Positions 9,024 through 17,566 of a stretch of DNA of 64,000 bases are shown piece by piece. Origin of the DNA: DASRWT01 sp963748485 (GTDB lineage: Bacteria; Methylomirabilota; Methylomirabilia; Rokubacteriales; CSP1-6); contig CAVVJF010000018.1 in NCBI GenBank assembly GCA_963748485.1, positions 1-64,000 of the forward strand. The letters are read 5' to 3'. The position numbers were made by a program, and so were the translations under genes. The first letter of the stretch is position 1. Each line of letters begins with the position of its first letter. Below the pieces are notes generated by a model. That model saw only the letters and a list, made by a program, of their open reading frames with translations. It made no database searches and was not told where the DNA came from.

Positions 9024-9416
9024 TCAGAGGCTGCGGAGGACCTTCTGGGTGAGGCGATGCAGATCGACGATGGTGAAGGGTTTGGAAATCCAGGGCACCC
9101 GGGTGGCGGTCAGGAACTCCTCGTTGCCCGGGTCCAGCGCGCTCCCCGTCACGAAGACGATGCGCCGGAGCAGCTCCGGCCGGTGCTTTTCGAGCTCGCG
9201 GTAGAGGCCCCGGCCGTCCAGAACCGGCATGCGCAGGTCGCTCACGATGAGGTCATAGCGTCCCGCCTCGAGTCGCTCCAGGGCGGCGCGGCCCGTGCTC
9301 ACCGCATCCACCTCATGGCCGTCGGCCATGAGCATGTCGCTCAGAAGCCCGGCGATGATCGGCTCATCCTCGACTACGAGAATGCGCTTGCCTCGAATGG
9401 TTCCGTCGCTGCCCAT
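9024..9416 (-). CDS. Stand-alone response-regulator receiver protein
   Basis: 130 residues, a single CheY-like receiver with no output domain. All landmark residues are seen: the acidic pair in ILVVEDEPII, the phosphorylated Asp in YDLIVSDLRMP, the Thr in IVFVTGSA and the Lys in WISKPFTI. It has no adjacent histidine kinase. A sigma54-like promoter lies ~33 nt upstream (9449-9464). It could relay phosphate or act by protein binding; the partner cannot be told from the window. Confidence 0.93.
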   Translation of the reverse strand: MGSDGTIRGKRILVVEDEPIIAGLLSDMLMADGHEVDAVSTGRAALERLEAGRYDLIVSDLRMPVLDGRGLYRELEKHRPELLRRIVFVTGSALDPGNEEFLTATRVPWISKPFTIVDLHRLTQKVLRSL

Positions 9417-9448
9417 GGGGACCCTGACTCCCTCCTGGGCCCCTATTT

Positions 9449-9464
9449 AGCAAGTTCGGAGCCA
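9449..9464 (-). promoter_or_regulatory. Sigma54 (-24/-12) promoter candidate for the response regulator
   Basis: On the minus strand the sequence is TGGCTCCGAACTTGCT. It has GG and GC with the exact -24/-12 spacing of the RpoN consensus (TGGCACG, four bases, TTGC, A/T) and matches about 10 of 12 defined positions. The start of transcription would fall near 9438, about 20 nt before the ATG at 9416. No RpoN activator gene is in the window. Confidence 0.45.
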
Positions 9465-9559
9465 TGGAAGAATCCCAGGGTTTCCAATTGGTTACATGAA
9501 TTCCCGAGGCTCGCGGGCCTCCAGGAATCGTCACCCGAGCCCCCAGGGCCGAAGGCCTC

Positions 9560-10687
9560 TCAGAGGCCGTGAATGGGGAAGATCTGCTCGCGCACGCTGC
9601 GCACCTGGCGGGCCGCGTACTCCTCCGCCCAGCGGCGCGTTTCGGGCTCGATCTCGGCGGGCGGGTCGGATAGCGTGAGCGTCTCGAGCCCGAGCTCGCG
9701 CAGATCGCGGTGCAGCGCCGGCGGCAGCGCATCGGGCAGCGTCATCTCGTTGAGCGCCGCCCACGCCCCCGTCCACGCGCGGGCAACATTGACGAGGTCG
9801 TAGCCGCCCCCACCCAGCGCGACCACGCGCGGCGCGAGCTCGAGCAAGCGGCGCAGCGCACGGAGAAAGCCTTGCACGGTGAGCGCCAGATGCGTGAGGG
9901 GATCGGTGCGGTGGGAATCGATGCCGAGCTGCAGCACGAGGGCGTCGGGCGCAAAGGCGCGCAGGAGCGGCGGCACCACCGCCTCGAACGCGGGCTCGTA
10001 GACAGCATCGTCGGTGAAGGGCTGCAGCGGCAGGTTCACGGAGAAACCGACGCCCGGCCCCTGACCGATCTCGTCCACGAAGCCCGTGCCCGGAAAGAGC
10101 CGGTCGCCACGCTCGTGGGTCGAGATCGTCAACACGGCGGGATCGTCGTAGAAGGCGAACTGCACGCCGTCGCCGTGGTGGGCGTCGATGTCCACGTACG
10201 CGACCCGGAGGCCCCGGCGGCGCAGCGTCATGATCGCGAGCACGGCGTCGTTGACGTAGCAGAAGCCCGAGGCGCGGTCGGGCATCGCGTGGTGGAGGCC
10301 GCCCGCGAAGTGGAACGCGCGATCCGCCTCGCCCTCGGCCACGAGCTCGGCGGCGCGGATCGAGCCGCCCGCCGCGAGCTGGGCGGCTTCCCAGAGGCCG
10401 GGAAAGATGGGATTGTCGCCGGGGCCGAGCCCGTAGCGGGCCGCGTGCGGCACCCAGTCGCCCGCGCTGACGGCGCGGAGCATATCGACGTAGTCGCGCG
10501 TGTGAAAGCGCGTCACCGCCTCCACCGGCGCCGGTTCCGGCGCCATCACCTTGGCGTGGGGCAGTGCGGTGAGCCCGTAGGCCTCCATCAGGCGCCAGGT
10601 CAGGCCGAGGCGCTCCATGCGGAGCGGATGCTCGGGCCCGTAGTCAAAGCGGCGCCAGTCCTCGGAGTGGACGATGGCCGTGCGCAT
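9560..10687 (-). CDS. AcuC-like histone-deacetylase family protein
   Basis: 375 residues, zinc-dependent arginase/deacetylase fold, close in length to AcuC (acetoin-utilisation lysine deacetylase that reactivates acetyl-CoA synthetase in Bacillus). Motifs seen: GGLHHAMPDRASGFCY with the paired His, VDIDAHHGDGVQFAFY with the zinc Asp/His, LQLGIDSHRTDP and the C-terminal catalytic Tyr in ALGGGGYDLVN. There are no acu neighbours, so AcuC itself or a related deacetylase (polyamine or protein) are both possible. It ends 63 nt from moaC on the same strand. Confidence 0.88.
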   Translation of the reverse strand: MRTAIVHSEDWRRFDYGPEHPLRMERLGLTWRLMEAYGLTALPHAKVMAPEPAPVEAVTRFHTRDYVDMLRAVSAGDWVPHAARYGLGPGDNPIFPGLWEAAQLAAGGSIRAAELVAEGEADRAFHFAGGLHHAMPDRASGFCYVNDAVLAIMTLRRRGLRVAYVDIDAHHGDGVQFAFYDDPAVLTISTHERGDRLFPGTGFVDEIGQGPGVGFSVNLPLQPFTDDAVYEPAFEAVVPPLLRAFAPDALVLQLGIDSHRTDPLTHLALTVQGFLRALRRLLELAPRVVALGGGGYDLVNVARAWTGAWAALNEMTLPDALPPALHRDLRELGLETLTLSDPPAEIEPETRRWAEEYAARQVRSVREQIFPIHGL

Positions 10688-10750
10688 GCTAGTCGGCGCG
10701 GCCCGTCCGCGATCTCTGGAACACGCTCGTCTCGCGCCGCCGAGCGTCGC

Positions 10751-11254
10751 TCACCTCGCCCTCCAACGCCCCGATTTTCCCCCCGACTTTTCGACGAGGC
10801 GGAGATTGGTGATGGTGACGCCGCGGTCCACCGCCTTGACCATGTCGTAGACGGCGAGGCTCGCCACCGCGGCGGCGGTAAGCGCCTCCATCTCCACGCC
10901 GGTCTTGTCCACGGTGCGCACGCGCGCCTCCACCGTGATGGTCGACGCGCGGTCGTCGAGGGCGAAGGCGATGTCGACCCCCGTGATGCGGAGAGGATGG
11001 CAGAGGGGGATCAAGTCTGGCGTGCGCTTGGCAGCCATGATGCCGGCGGTGCGGGCCACGCCGAGCACATCGCCCTTCGCCATCTGCCCGGCGCGCACGG
11101 CGGCGAGCGTGGCCGGCTTGAGCTTGAGGGTGGCCCGCGCGACCGCCTCGCGCGCCGTCTCCGCTTTGGCGGAGACGTCCACCATGCGGGCGTCCCCCGC
11201 CGGGGTGAGATGGGAGAGGCCACGGAAGCCCGCGCTCCCCCGGGAGGAACCCAT
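10751..11254 (-). CDS. moaC: Cyclic pyranopterin monophosphate synthase MoaC
   Basis: 167 residues. With MoaA it makes cyclic pyranopterin monophosphate, the first intermediate of molybdenum-cofactor synthesis. All signature blocks are present: LSHLTPAGDARMVDVSAK at the N terminus, KGDVLGVARTAGIMAAKRT, LIPLCHPLRITGVD, and TGVEMEALTAAAVASLAVYD ending in DMVKA. It lies downstream of the Mo/W transport operon, with only the YdcH-like gene and a promoter between, so cofactor synthesis and metal uptake are side by side. Confidence 0.96.
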   Translation of the reverse strand: MGSSRGSAGFRGLSHLTPAGDARMVDVSAKAETAREAVARATLKLKPATLAAVRAGQMAKGDVLGVARTAGIMAAKRTPDLIPLCHPLRITGVDIAFALDDRASTITVEARVRTVDKTGVEMEALTAAAVASLAVYDMVKAVDRGVTITNLRLVEKSGGKSGRWRAR

Positions 11255-11278
11255 GAGAGGAAAACGCCTAGGGCGCGA

Positions 11279-11509
11279 TCAGGCGTGCGCGGAGGCGCGG
11301 TACTGCCGGACCATCGCCTCCATGCGATCCTTCGCGATCAGCTTGAGCTTCTTCAGCTCGCTGACCCGCCAGTGCTGATCCGCCGAGAGAAAGCCGCGGC
11401 CGTTGAGCGTTATCAGCTCTTCCTCGTACTTTCTGTGCTCCTCGCGAAGCTTGCGGAATTCGTGATTGTCGGCGGACAGCCGCTCGATCAACGGTTCCAG
11501 ATCAGGCAT
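11279..11509 (-). CDS. YdcH/DUF465-family small protein
   Basis: 76 residues, highly charged and mostly helical. It matches the DUF465 layout: NHEFRKLREEHRKYEEEL, then a short spacer and SELKKLKLIAKDRMEAMV. Members are small, widespread and uncharacterised. It is 24 nt upstream of moaC. GGAGGT precedes the ATG. A promoter at 11676-11705 can drive it together with moaC. Confidence 0.8.
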   Translation of the reverse strand: MPDLEPLIERLSADNHEFRKLREEHRKYEEELITLNGRGFLSADQHWRVSELKKLKLIAKDRMEAMVRQYRASAHA

Positions 11510-11609
11510 GGGGACCTCCGTGGGCAGGACTTGCGGCGTGCCGATGTGCGTGCGATACGAGGTGGGGGGCTAGCGGCGCGGCAGCTATCAATTCTTCCGG
11601 CTCACCCAT
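11502..11609 (-). CDS. Possible 35-residue histidine-rich leader ORF
   Basis: Small ORF starting MGEPEELIAAAPLAP and ending in a stretch with six His residues. It has a strong ribosome site (GGAGGGAGG 4 nt before ATG 11609), and its stop overlaps the start of the YdcH-like gene by a few bases. It lies inside the leader downstream of a good promoter. It may be a translated leader that couples to the next gene, or it may be chance in GC-rich DNA. No homolog recognised. Confidence 0.3.
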   Translation of the reverse strand: MGEPEELIAAAPLAPHLVSHAHRHAASPAHGGPHA

Positions 11610-11675
11610 CGGGCCTCCCTCCGCCTCGCGGTTCCCTTGCGGGCCGAGTGACTGCGGGGCCATCTGCTTACCCGG

Positions 11676-11705
11676 CTTATACGCCCGCGCGCGGGGCAGT
11701 GTCAA
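11676..11705 (-). promoter_or_regulatory. Sigma70-type promoter upstream of the YdcH-like gene and moaC
   Basis: Minus-strand TTGACA (11705-11700) and TATAAG (11681-11676) separated by 18 bases. It overlaps the last codons of the TupC-like gene, so the downstream genes can be expressed apart from the transport operon. The leader would be about 160 nt; beyond the small ORF at 11502-11609 I see no known riboswitch in it. Confidence 0.55.
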
Positions 11706-12828
11706 GACTCGCCGCGGCAGCCTCGCGCCCGTGCACGGGACGCAGCAGATGCGGTGCGGTGGCTTTGAACTGGGCGATCACGGGCACGCCTTCGCCGAGG
11801 CGCAATGACTCCGCCGATCGGTGCGTGACGAGGGCGGCGAGAACGAAGCCGCACTCTACGCTGACGCGGAGATGCGGCCCACTGGGCACGATGCGGAGCA
11901 CGCGGCCGGTCAGGTGATTGCGCGCGCTCGAGCCGCGCAAGTTGGGCTCGGCGGCGAGCAGCGTGACGTCCTCGGGGCGCAGGCAGAGGCGCACCGACTC
12001 GCCCGGCGCCGCCGCCTGCGCCACCTCGAGCCGCCGGCCGCCCACTTCGAGCACCGAGATCTCTCCGTCGAACTCGGCCACCCGGCAGTCGAGGATGGTC
12101 TCGACGCCGACGAAGCGCGCCACCGCCTCGGAGACGGGGGCGCGGAACACCTGGGCGGGGGAATCGAGCTGCAGGAGCCGGCCGTCCATCATCACCCCCA
12201 CGCGGTCGCCCAGGGCGAGGGCCTCCCCGCGATCGTGGGTGACGAGCACGGTAGTGACGCGGTCCGCGCGCAGGATGGCGCCGAGATCCTCGATGAGTGC
12301 CTCGCGCGACGGCTGGTCGAGGGCCGAGAAGGGCTCGTCGAGGAGCAGGATCTCGGGCTCGAGCACCAGGGCGCGGGCCAAGGCCACCCGCTGCGCCTCG
12401 CCGCCCGACAGCGTGCGCGCCTGACGGCCGGCGAGGGCGCCCACGCCCAGGCGCTCGAGCCAGCGCGTCACCCGCGGGGCCGTCGCGGCGGCGGGCACGC
12501 CGCGAAAGCGCAACCCCATGGCGACGTTGTCGGCCACGGTGGTGTCGGCGAGCAGCGGCTCCTGGAACGCGCTCGCCATCCGGCGGCGCACGGCGAGGGC
12601 GTCGCTCCGCGCCACCCGCTCGCCCTGGAACCGCACGCTGCCGCCGGCTGGCTCCTCGAGCAGCCCGAGCACGCGGAGCAGCGTGGACTTGCCGGCGCCG
12701 TTCGGCCCGATCACCACGAGGATCTCGCCTCGCCGCACCGCGAGCGCGGGCACGTCGAGCAGCACGCGCTCCCCGCGTGTCACGCGGGCCTGGGTCAGCT
12801 CGACCACCGGCACGGTCGCCGACGTCAT
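11677..12828 (-). CDS. Tungstate/molybdate ABC transporter ATP-binding protein with TOBE domain (TupC-like)
   Basis: 383 residues. ABC ATPase with Walker A GPNGAGKST, the FQEPLLADTTVADNVAMGLR segment typical of TupC, signature LSGGEAQRVALARAL, Walker B ILLLDEPFSALD and switch His in LVTHDRGEAL. The C-terminal ~150 residues include a TOBE/Mop-like oxyanion-binding region (LTGRVLRIVPSGPHLRVSVE). The start is ATG 12828, overlapping modC by 4 nt. As the last gene of the operon, it is the likely ATPase for TupAB at the operon start, although it is ~6 kb away from them. Confidence 0.88.
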   Translation of the reverse strand: MTSATVPVVELTQARVTRGERVLLDVPALAVRRGEILVVIGPNGAGKSTLLRVLGLLEEPAGGSVRFQGERVARSDALAVRRRMASAFQEPLLADTTVADNVAMGLRFRGVPAAATAPRVTRWLERLGVGALAGRQARTLSGGEAQRVALARALVLEPEILLLDEPFSALDQPSREALIEDLGAILRADRVTTVLVTHDRGEALALGDRVGVMMDGRLLQLDSPAQVFRAPVSEAVARFVGVETILDCRVAEFDGEISVLEVGGRRLEVAQAAAPGESVRLCLRPEDVTLLAAEPNLRGSSARNHLTGRVLRIVPSGPHLRVSVECGFVLAALVTHRSAESLRLGEGVPVIAQFKATAPHLLRPVHGREAAAASLDTAPRAGV

Positions 12829-13955
12829 GTCGACGGCAGCACGTGGATGGAGCCGCGGTGGATGGAGAACTCCCACTGCCGGTCGCGGTCGATCTCCAGG
12901 ATCTCGTAGACGAGACGCGGCACCTCCACCTCGAGGTCGTAGTCGCCCTGCGCGGGCTCGCCCGGCTCGTCCAGGCGGATGTAGAGGCTCCACGTCGTGC
13001 CGAAGTCGGCCTCGCGCACGATGCGCCCCGTCATGACGTTCATGTGGTGTGCGACGTCGGCGAGCCCGCGGTCTTTCCGGATGAGCCGCACGTACTCGGG
13101 GCGGACGAAGAAGCCGAGCGTGCTGTCGGGAGCCGGAAGGTAGGAGCGCGAGGGCGAGTTCACCGCTTCCAGGGTCTGGCCCCGCCAGCGGACCTGGATG
13201 CGGTCCGGCGTGGCCTTCAGCACCGTGCCCTGCAGGATGTTGGTCAGCCCCATCACCCTGGCCACCGCCTGCGAGGCCGGCTGCCACAGGAGCTCGGCGC
13301 GGGGCGCCGCCTGGATCACGCGCCCCTCTTCGTAGACCACGATGTGGTCGCCCAGGCGATACGCCTCGGTGAAGTCGTGGGTCACCACCACGGCTGCGGT
13401 GCCCCAGTCGGCAAGGATCGCGCGCAGCTCGTCGCGGAGCGCCCGCCGCAGGGGCAGATCCAGCGCCGACAGCGGCTCGTCGAGCAGGAGGAGGGCGGGA
13501 TCGATGGCGAGCGCGCGGCCAAGGGCAACGCGCTGGCGCTGCCCCCCGGAAAGCTCGGCCGGCCGCCGCTGCCCGAGCCCCTCGATTCCGAGTTTCGCCA
13601 GGACCTCGTCCACGCGCCGCTGCCGCTCGTGCCGCGGGCGGCCGCGCAGGCCGAAGCCGACATTGTCCACGACGTTCAGGTGGGGAAACAGCGCGTAGCC
13701 CTGGAAGACATAGCCCACGCGCCGCTTCTGCGGCGGCGTGTCCACCCCCGCGGCCGAATCGAAGAGCACGCGACCATCGACCGCCACGCGGCCCGCATCC
13801 GGCCGCAACAGCCCAGCGAGGCACTGGAGGGTGAGCGACTTCCCCGCCCCGGACGGGCCGAAGAGCACGGCGACCCCGTCGCCCGCGCTCCACTCGACGT
13901 CGAGCGCGAAGCCGGGCAGGCGCTTCCGGAGCCGCACCTCGAGCCGCGCGCTCAT
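12825..13955 (-). CDS. modC: Molybdate ABC transporter ATP-binding protein ModC
   Basis: 376 residues. Walker A is FGPSGAGKSLTLQCLAGL (about 32-49); Q-loop VFQGYALFPHLNVVDN; signature LSGGQRQRVALGRAL; Walker B LLLLDEPLSALDLPLRR; switch His VVVTHDFTEAYRLGD. The C-terminal part (QGTVLKATPDRIQVRWRG, MTGRIVREADFGTTW) is a TOBE-type regulatory domain. Overlaps of 4 nt with modB upstream and the TupC-like gene downstream couple the three. It powers molybdate import through ModB. Confidence 0.9.
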   Translation of the reverse strand: MSARLEVRLRKRLPGFALDVEWSAGDGVAVLFGPSGAGKSLTLQCLAGLLRPDAGRVAVDGRVLFDSAAGVDTPPQKRRVGYVFQGYALFPHLNVVDNVGFGLRGRPRHERQRRVDEVLAKLGIEGLGQRRPAELSGGQRQRVALGRALAIDPALLLLDEPLSALDLPLRRALRDELRAILADWGTAAVVVTHDFTEAYRLGDHIVVYEEGRVIQAAPRAELLWQPASQAVARVMGLTNILQGTVLKATPDRIQVRWRGQTLEAVNSPSRSYLPAPDSTLGFFVRPEYVRLIRKDRGLADVAHHMNVMTGRIVREADFGTTWSLYIRLDEPGEPAQGDYDLEVEVPRLVYEILEIDRDRQWEFSIHRGSIHVLPST

Positions 13956-14617
13956 ATCGTGCGCGGGCCCAGCCGCCCCGCCACCAGGAGCACCACGCAG
14001 GAGAGGGCGGTGAGGACCGCGACGAGGAGCAGCGCGTCCCCTCGCTCGCCGGTCTGCACCGCGGTGTAGATGGCCAGGGGCGCCGTCGTTGTCTTACCCG
14101 GAATGTTGCCGGCCAGCATGAGCGTCGCGCCAAACTCGCCCAGGGCGCGGGCGAACGCGAGGACGAGGCCCGCGATGAGGCCGTTGCGCGCCAGTGGCAG
14201 GGTCACCTCGAGGGCGGTGCGCCACTCCGAGCGGCCCAGCGTCCAGGCGGCGCGCTCGAGGTCGCGATCCACCGACTCGATGGCGGCGCGCGCGGTGCGC
14301 ACGAGCAGCGGCAGCGCCATCACGGTGGCCGCGACCACCGCCGCGTACCACGTGAAGGTGATCGACCAGCCGGTGGCCTGATACAGCGGACCCCCCAGCC
14401 AGCCCCGCCGGCCGAGCAGCACGATGAGGTAGTAGCCGGTGACGGTGGGCGGCAACACCAGCGGCAGCGTCACGAGCAGGTCCACCGCGCTCTTGCCCCA
14501 GAAGCGGCGGCGGGCGAGCACATAGGCGAGCGGGACGCCGAAGAGCGCGTTGAGCGCGGTCGCCGCGACCGCGACCTGGATCGACAGCCCGATGGCGGAC
14601 CCGATCTCGGAGCTCAT
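13952..14617 (-). CDS. modB: Molybdate ABC transporter permease ModB
   Basis: 221 residues with about five membrane segments. It carries the ModB/CysT-type cytoplasmic loop (RAAWTLGRSEWRTALEVTLP; then ALGEFGATLMLAGNIPGKT), which is diagnostic of molybdate/sulfate permeases. GVPLAYVLARRRFWGKS and LPLVLPPTVTGYYL are typical of ModB. It is followed by modC with an ATGA overlap. The matching binding protein ModA is further up in the same operon, with the Mol-type genes between them. Confidence 0.93.
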   Translation of the reverse strand: MSSEIGSAIGLSIQVAVAATALNALFGVPLAYVLARRRFWGKSAVDLLVTLPLVLPPTVTGYYLIVLLGRRGWLGGPLYQATGWSITFTWYAAVVAATVMALPLLVRTARAAIESVDRDLERAAWTLGRSEWRTALEVTLPLARNGLIAGLVLAFARALGEFGATLMLAGNIPGKTTTAPLAIYTAVQTGERGDALLLVAVLTALSCVVLLVAGRLGPRTI

Positions 14618-14624
14618 GGGCCCC

Positions 14625-15422
14625 TTAGTATGCCACCGGCCGAGCGAGGGACGGCACGCAGACCCGCGCCGCGCCGCCCCCCGGCCGGTCGATCGAGATC
14701 ACGTCCACCACCACGCCGTAGATCGCGGCCAGGCTCTCGCGCGTGATCACCTCCGCCGGCGGGCCGAGGCCCACGAGCCGGCCCCGGCTCAGCACCGCCA
14801 CCCGATGGGCGAGCAGGAACGCCTGGTCGGGATCGTGGGAGGAGAACACCACCCCGATGCCGCGTCCGGCGAGCCGCTCCACCTCGCCGAGCACGCGCAC
14901 CTGATTGCCGAAGTCTAGGCTCGCCGTCGGCTCGTCCATCACGAGCACGCGCGGCTCCTGCGCGAGGGCGCGCGCGATGAGGGCGAGCTGCCGCTCACCT
15001 CCGCTGATTTCCGTGTAGGCCCGATCGGCGAGGTGGCCGATGCCGAGCAGGGCCAGCGCGGCGGCGGCGGCGGCGCGGTCGCCGCGCGAGGGCACCGAGA
15101 ACGGGCCGACATGGGCCGTGCGTCCCATGAGCACCACCTCGAGCACCGAGAAGGGGAAGCCCGTGAACTGGGCCTGCGGGACATAGCCGAACGTGCGCGC
15201 CAGCCGCGGGCGCGTCCAGCTCGCGATGGAGTCGCCGTCCGCGCGCACCACCCCGCCCCGCGGCTCCAGCAATCTCAGAATCGTCTTGAAGAGCGTGGTC
15301 TTGCCCCCGCCGTTGGGTCCGAGGAGGCAGAGAATCTCGCCGGCCTCCAGCGCGAAGGTGACGCCCTCGCCCACGGGCTTGCCCGGATAGCCGAAGGCCA
15401 GGTCCTCGACACCGAGCCGCAT
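14625..15422 (-). CDS. FecE-type ABC ATPase, probably MolC-like (molybdate/tungstate)
   Basis: 265 residues. Walker A LLGPNGGGKTTLFKTIL, Q-loop FGYVPQAQFTGFPFSVLEVV, signature ISGGERQLALIARAL, Walker B RVLVMDEPTASLDFGN and His FSSHDPDQAF. The VLMGRTAHVGPFSVPSRGD segment is typical of iron-siderophore/B12/MolC ATPases (type II importers). Known examples carry iron chelates, cobalamin or molybdate/tungstate; the surrounding tup and mod genes favour molybdate/tungstate. It directly follows its permease (9-nt gap) and precedes modB by 7 nt. Confidence 0.8.
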   Translation of the reverse strand: MRLGVEDLAFGYPGKPVGEGVTFALEAGEILCLLGPNGGGKTTLFKTILRLLEPRGGVVRADGDSIASWTRPRLARTFGYVPQAQFTGFPFSVLEVVLMGRTAHVGPFSVPSRGDRAAAAAALALLGIGHLADRAYTEISGGERQLALIARALAQEPRVLVMDEPTASLDFGNQVRVLGEVERLAGRGIGVVFSSHDPDQAFLLAHRVAVLSRGRLVGLGPPAEVITRESLAAIYGVVVDVISIDRPGGGAARVCVPSLARPVAY

Positions 15423-15431
15423 GTCAGGGCT

Positions 15432-16433
15432 CTATTGCCAAACACGCCGCGCGGCGGCGAGCAGCCAGATGAACACCGGCACCCCCACGAACGCGGTGAG
15501 GACGCCGGGCGGGATCTCGATGGACGCGACGGTCCGACCCACCGTGTCCACGGCGAGGAGATAGCCGGCGCCGAGCAGCATGGACGCGGGGAGGAGGCGC
15601 CCGAAGTCCGGGCCGACCAGCAGGCGGGCCGCATGTGGCACCAGCAGCCCGATCCAGCCGATCACGCCGCTGATCGAGACCACCGCCGCCGTCATGAGCG
15701 TGGCGGCGGTGATGATGACGAGACGCATCCGCCCCGTGTTCACCCCGAGGGCGCGCGCCTCCTCGTCGGGTAGGGTCATCACATTCATGCGCCAGCGGAA
15801 GAGATAGAGCGGCACGAGGCCGGCCGCCACCGCGGGCAGCGTGGACTGCAGATCGCGCACGGTGAGGCCGGACAGGCTGCCGAGCAGCCAGAAGGTGATG
15901 GCGGGGAGCTGATTGTAAGGATCGGCCAGGTACTTGATGAGCGAGACGCTCGATCCCAGCAGCGTGCCCACGAGAATGCCCGCGAGCACCAGGGTGAGCA
16001 GGGGATCGTGGCGCTGGAGGACGGCACTCATCAGATACACGGCGGCCACCGCGGCAAGCCCCATGACGAAGGCGAGCGCCTGGATGGCGATCACGCCCAG
16101 CGACAGATAGATCCCCAGCACCGCCCCGAACGCGGCCCCCGCCGACACGCCGAGGATGTCCGGCGACACGAGCGGGTTCCGGAACAGGCCCTGATAGGCG
16201 GCGCCGGCGGCGGCGAGCGCGGCGCCGATGGCGAGCGCGGCGAGCACCCGCGGCCCGCGGATCCGGTACACGACGGTCTCGACTGCGGAGGGGAGCTCGC
16301 TGGGCGTCCCGGTCACGCCGGCAACGGCCAACCGCACGAGCTCGCCGGGCCGCACCGGATAGCGGCCGACCGCGAAGGACACGAACGTGAGCGCGACGAC
16401 GAGGCCGCCGGCCACGACAAAGCCAAGCGCCAC
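15432..16433 (-). CDS. FecCD/BtuC-type ABC permease, probably MolB-like
   Basis: About 333 residues with roughly ten membrane segments. Family motifs: RGPRVLAALAIGAALAAAGA, YQGLFRNPLVSPDILGVSAG, LTLVLAGILVG, FWLLGSLSGLT, AVVSISGVIGWIGLLVPHAA, GRTVASIEIPPGVLTAFVGV. The start is unsure. GTG 16433 puts the first membrane segment at the N terminus, as expected; a CTG at 16472 (13 codons earlier, overlapping the binding-protein stop) is also possible, since no ATG/GTG lies between. It works with the FecE-type ATPase downstream and the binding protein upstream. Confidence 0.85.
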   Translation of the reverse strand: MALGFVVAGGLVVALTFVSFAVGRYPVRPGELVRLAVAGVTGTPSELPSAVETVVYRIRGPRVLAALAIGAALAAAGAAYQGLFRNPLVSPDILGVSAGAAFGAVLGIYLSLGVIAIQALAFVMGLAAVAAVYLMSAVLQRHDPLLTLVLAGILVGTLLGSSVSLIKYLADPYNQLPAITFWLLGSLSGLTVRDLQSTLPAVAAGLVPLYLFRWRMNVMTLPDEEARALGVNTGRMRLVIITAATLMTAAVVSISGVIGWIGLLVPHAARLLVGPDFGRLLPASMLLGAGYLLAVDTVGRTVASIEIPPGVLTAFVGVPVFIWLLAAARRVWQ

Positions 16434-16468
16434 GCGCCGCGCCGGTGTCGCGACGGGAGAGGGCTCGC

Positions 16469-17566
16469 TCAGCGACCGCTCCGGCGACCCGAGCCCAGGA
16501 GGGCGTCGAGCTGCGCCTCGTCGGGCGCGCGGTGATAGACGAGCATGTAGAAGGCCCGCGCCTCCGCCCGCAGGTCCTCGCCGAATTCCGCGGGATACAG
16601 CGCCTGCCCCAGCCACCAGAGCCCGATCAGCCGATTGACCGAGGGCGGGAAGTCCACCCACGGGAACGGCAGCACCGGCGCGAGGAAGACGCGACCGTCC
16701 CGCACCGCTCTCACGTCACGCCAGAGCGGATCACCGGGGAGCGACCGGGCGAAGGCGGGGTCGATCGTCACGATGGCCTCGGGATTCCAGGCGATCACCT
16801 GCTCCACGGAGACCGAGCCGAGGCGCGCCCGCCCGGACTCCTCGCCCGCCACGTTCCGCGCGCCCAGGCGGTCGAGGCTCTCGACGTTGATGGAGCCCGG
16901 CGCCGCCGTCTCGAGCCCGCGGGGGCCTCGCGCGTAGTAGACGCGGGGACGCCGCTCCGCCGGCACCCGCGCCACCCGCCGATCGACTTCCCTGAGCGTC
17001 CGCTCGGCGTAACGCGCGAGATCGCGCGCCGCGCCCGGCACGCCGAGAAGATCGCCCAGCGCCGCCGACACCGTGGGGATCGCCGCGAGGCTGCCGTCGT
17101 AGAGGAGATACGGGACGCCGGTTTGCTTCTGCACTTGATCGGCCAGCGAGACGTACATCGCGCCGAGGGAGCCATAGTCCACGATGACGTCGGGACGCGC
17201 CGCCAGCACCACCTCGACGTTGGCGGTGTTGCCGCGGCCGGTGAGCCGGCCGAGGGCGGGCAGCGCGGCGGCGGCGGAGGGCAGGAAGGCACGCTCCTCC
17301 GCGGTGGGGACGCGGTTCCACCCCACCAGCTTGTCGGGGGCGAGGGCATAAACGATGACGCTGGCGGGCCCCCCGGCGGCGAACACCCGCTCGACCCGCA
17401 CCGGCACCTCGACCCGGCGCCCCGCCGAGTCAGTGACGACGCGCTTGTCGGCGGCCTCGGCGGCCGGCAGCCCGCCTCCTCCAGCGAGCCCGGCGCCGAG
17501 CAGCGCCGCCAGGACCAGCGCGGCGGCGGAACCGCCGGCCCGCGAGCGGGACGGCCTCGGCATCAC
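16469..17566 (-). CDS. FecB/BtuF-type periplasmic binding protein, probably MolA-like
   Basis: 365 residues with a signal peptide (basic start MMPRPSRSR, hydrophobic core, AEA cleavage region near 38). It is a class III binding protein: VTDSAGRRVEVPVRVERVFA, then VIVYALAPDKLVGWN and the two-lobe layout with LAARPDVIVDYG. The C-terminal VDFPPSVNRLIGLWWLGQ is what I recall for the MolA/HI1472-like branch that binds molybdate and tungstate. Iron chelate or B12 cannot be excluded. Its start overlaps the molbindin stop (ATGA), placing it inside the Mo/W operon. Confidence 0.78.
   Translation of the reverse strand: MMPRPSRSRAGGSAAALVLAALLGAGLAGGGGLPAAEAADKRVVTDSAGRRVEVPVRVERVFAAGGPASVIVYALAPDKLVGWNRVPTAEERAFLPSAAAALPALGRLTGRGNTANVEVVLAARPDVIVDYGSLGAMYVSLADQVQKQTGVPYLLYDGSLAAIPTVSAALGDLLGVPGAARDLARYAERTLREVDRRVARVPAERRPRVYYARGPRGLETAAPGSINVESLDRLGARNVAGEESGRARLGSVSVEQVIAWNPEAIVTIDPAFARSLPGDPLWRDVRAVRDGRVFLAPVLPFPWVDFPPSVNRLIGLWWLGQALYPAEFGEDLRAEARAFYMLVYHRAPDEAQLDALLGSGRRSGR

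Noticed and set aside
9710..11917. 735-codon plus-strand open frame
   Set aside because: Runs antisense through the AcuC-like gene, moaC and the YdcH-like gene, all of which have clear family motifs.
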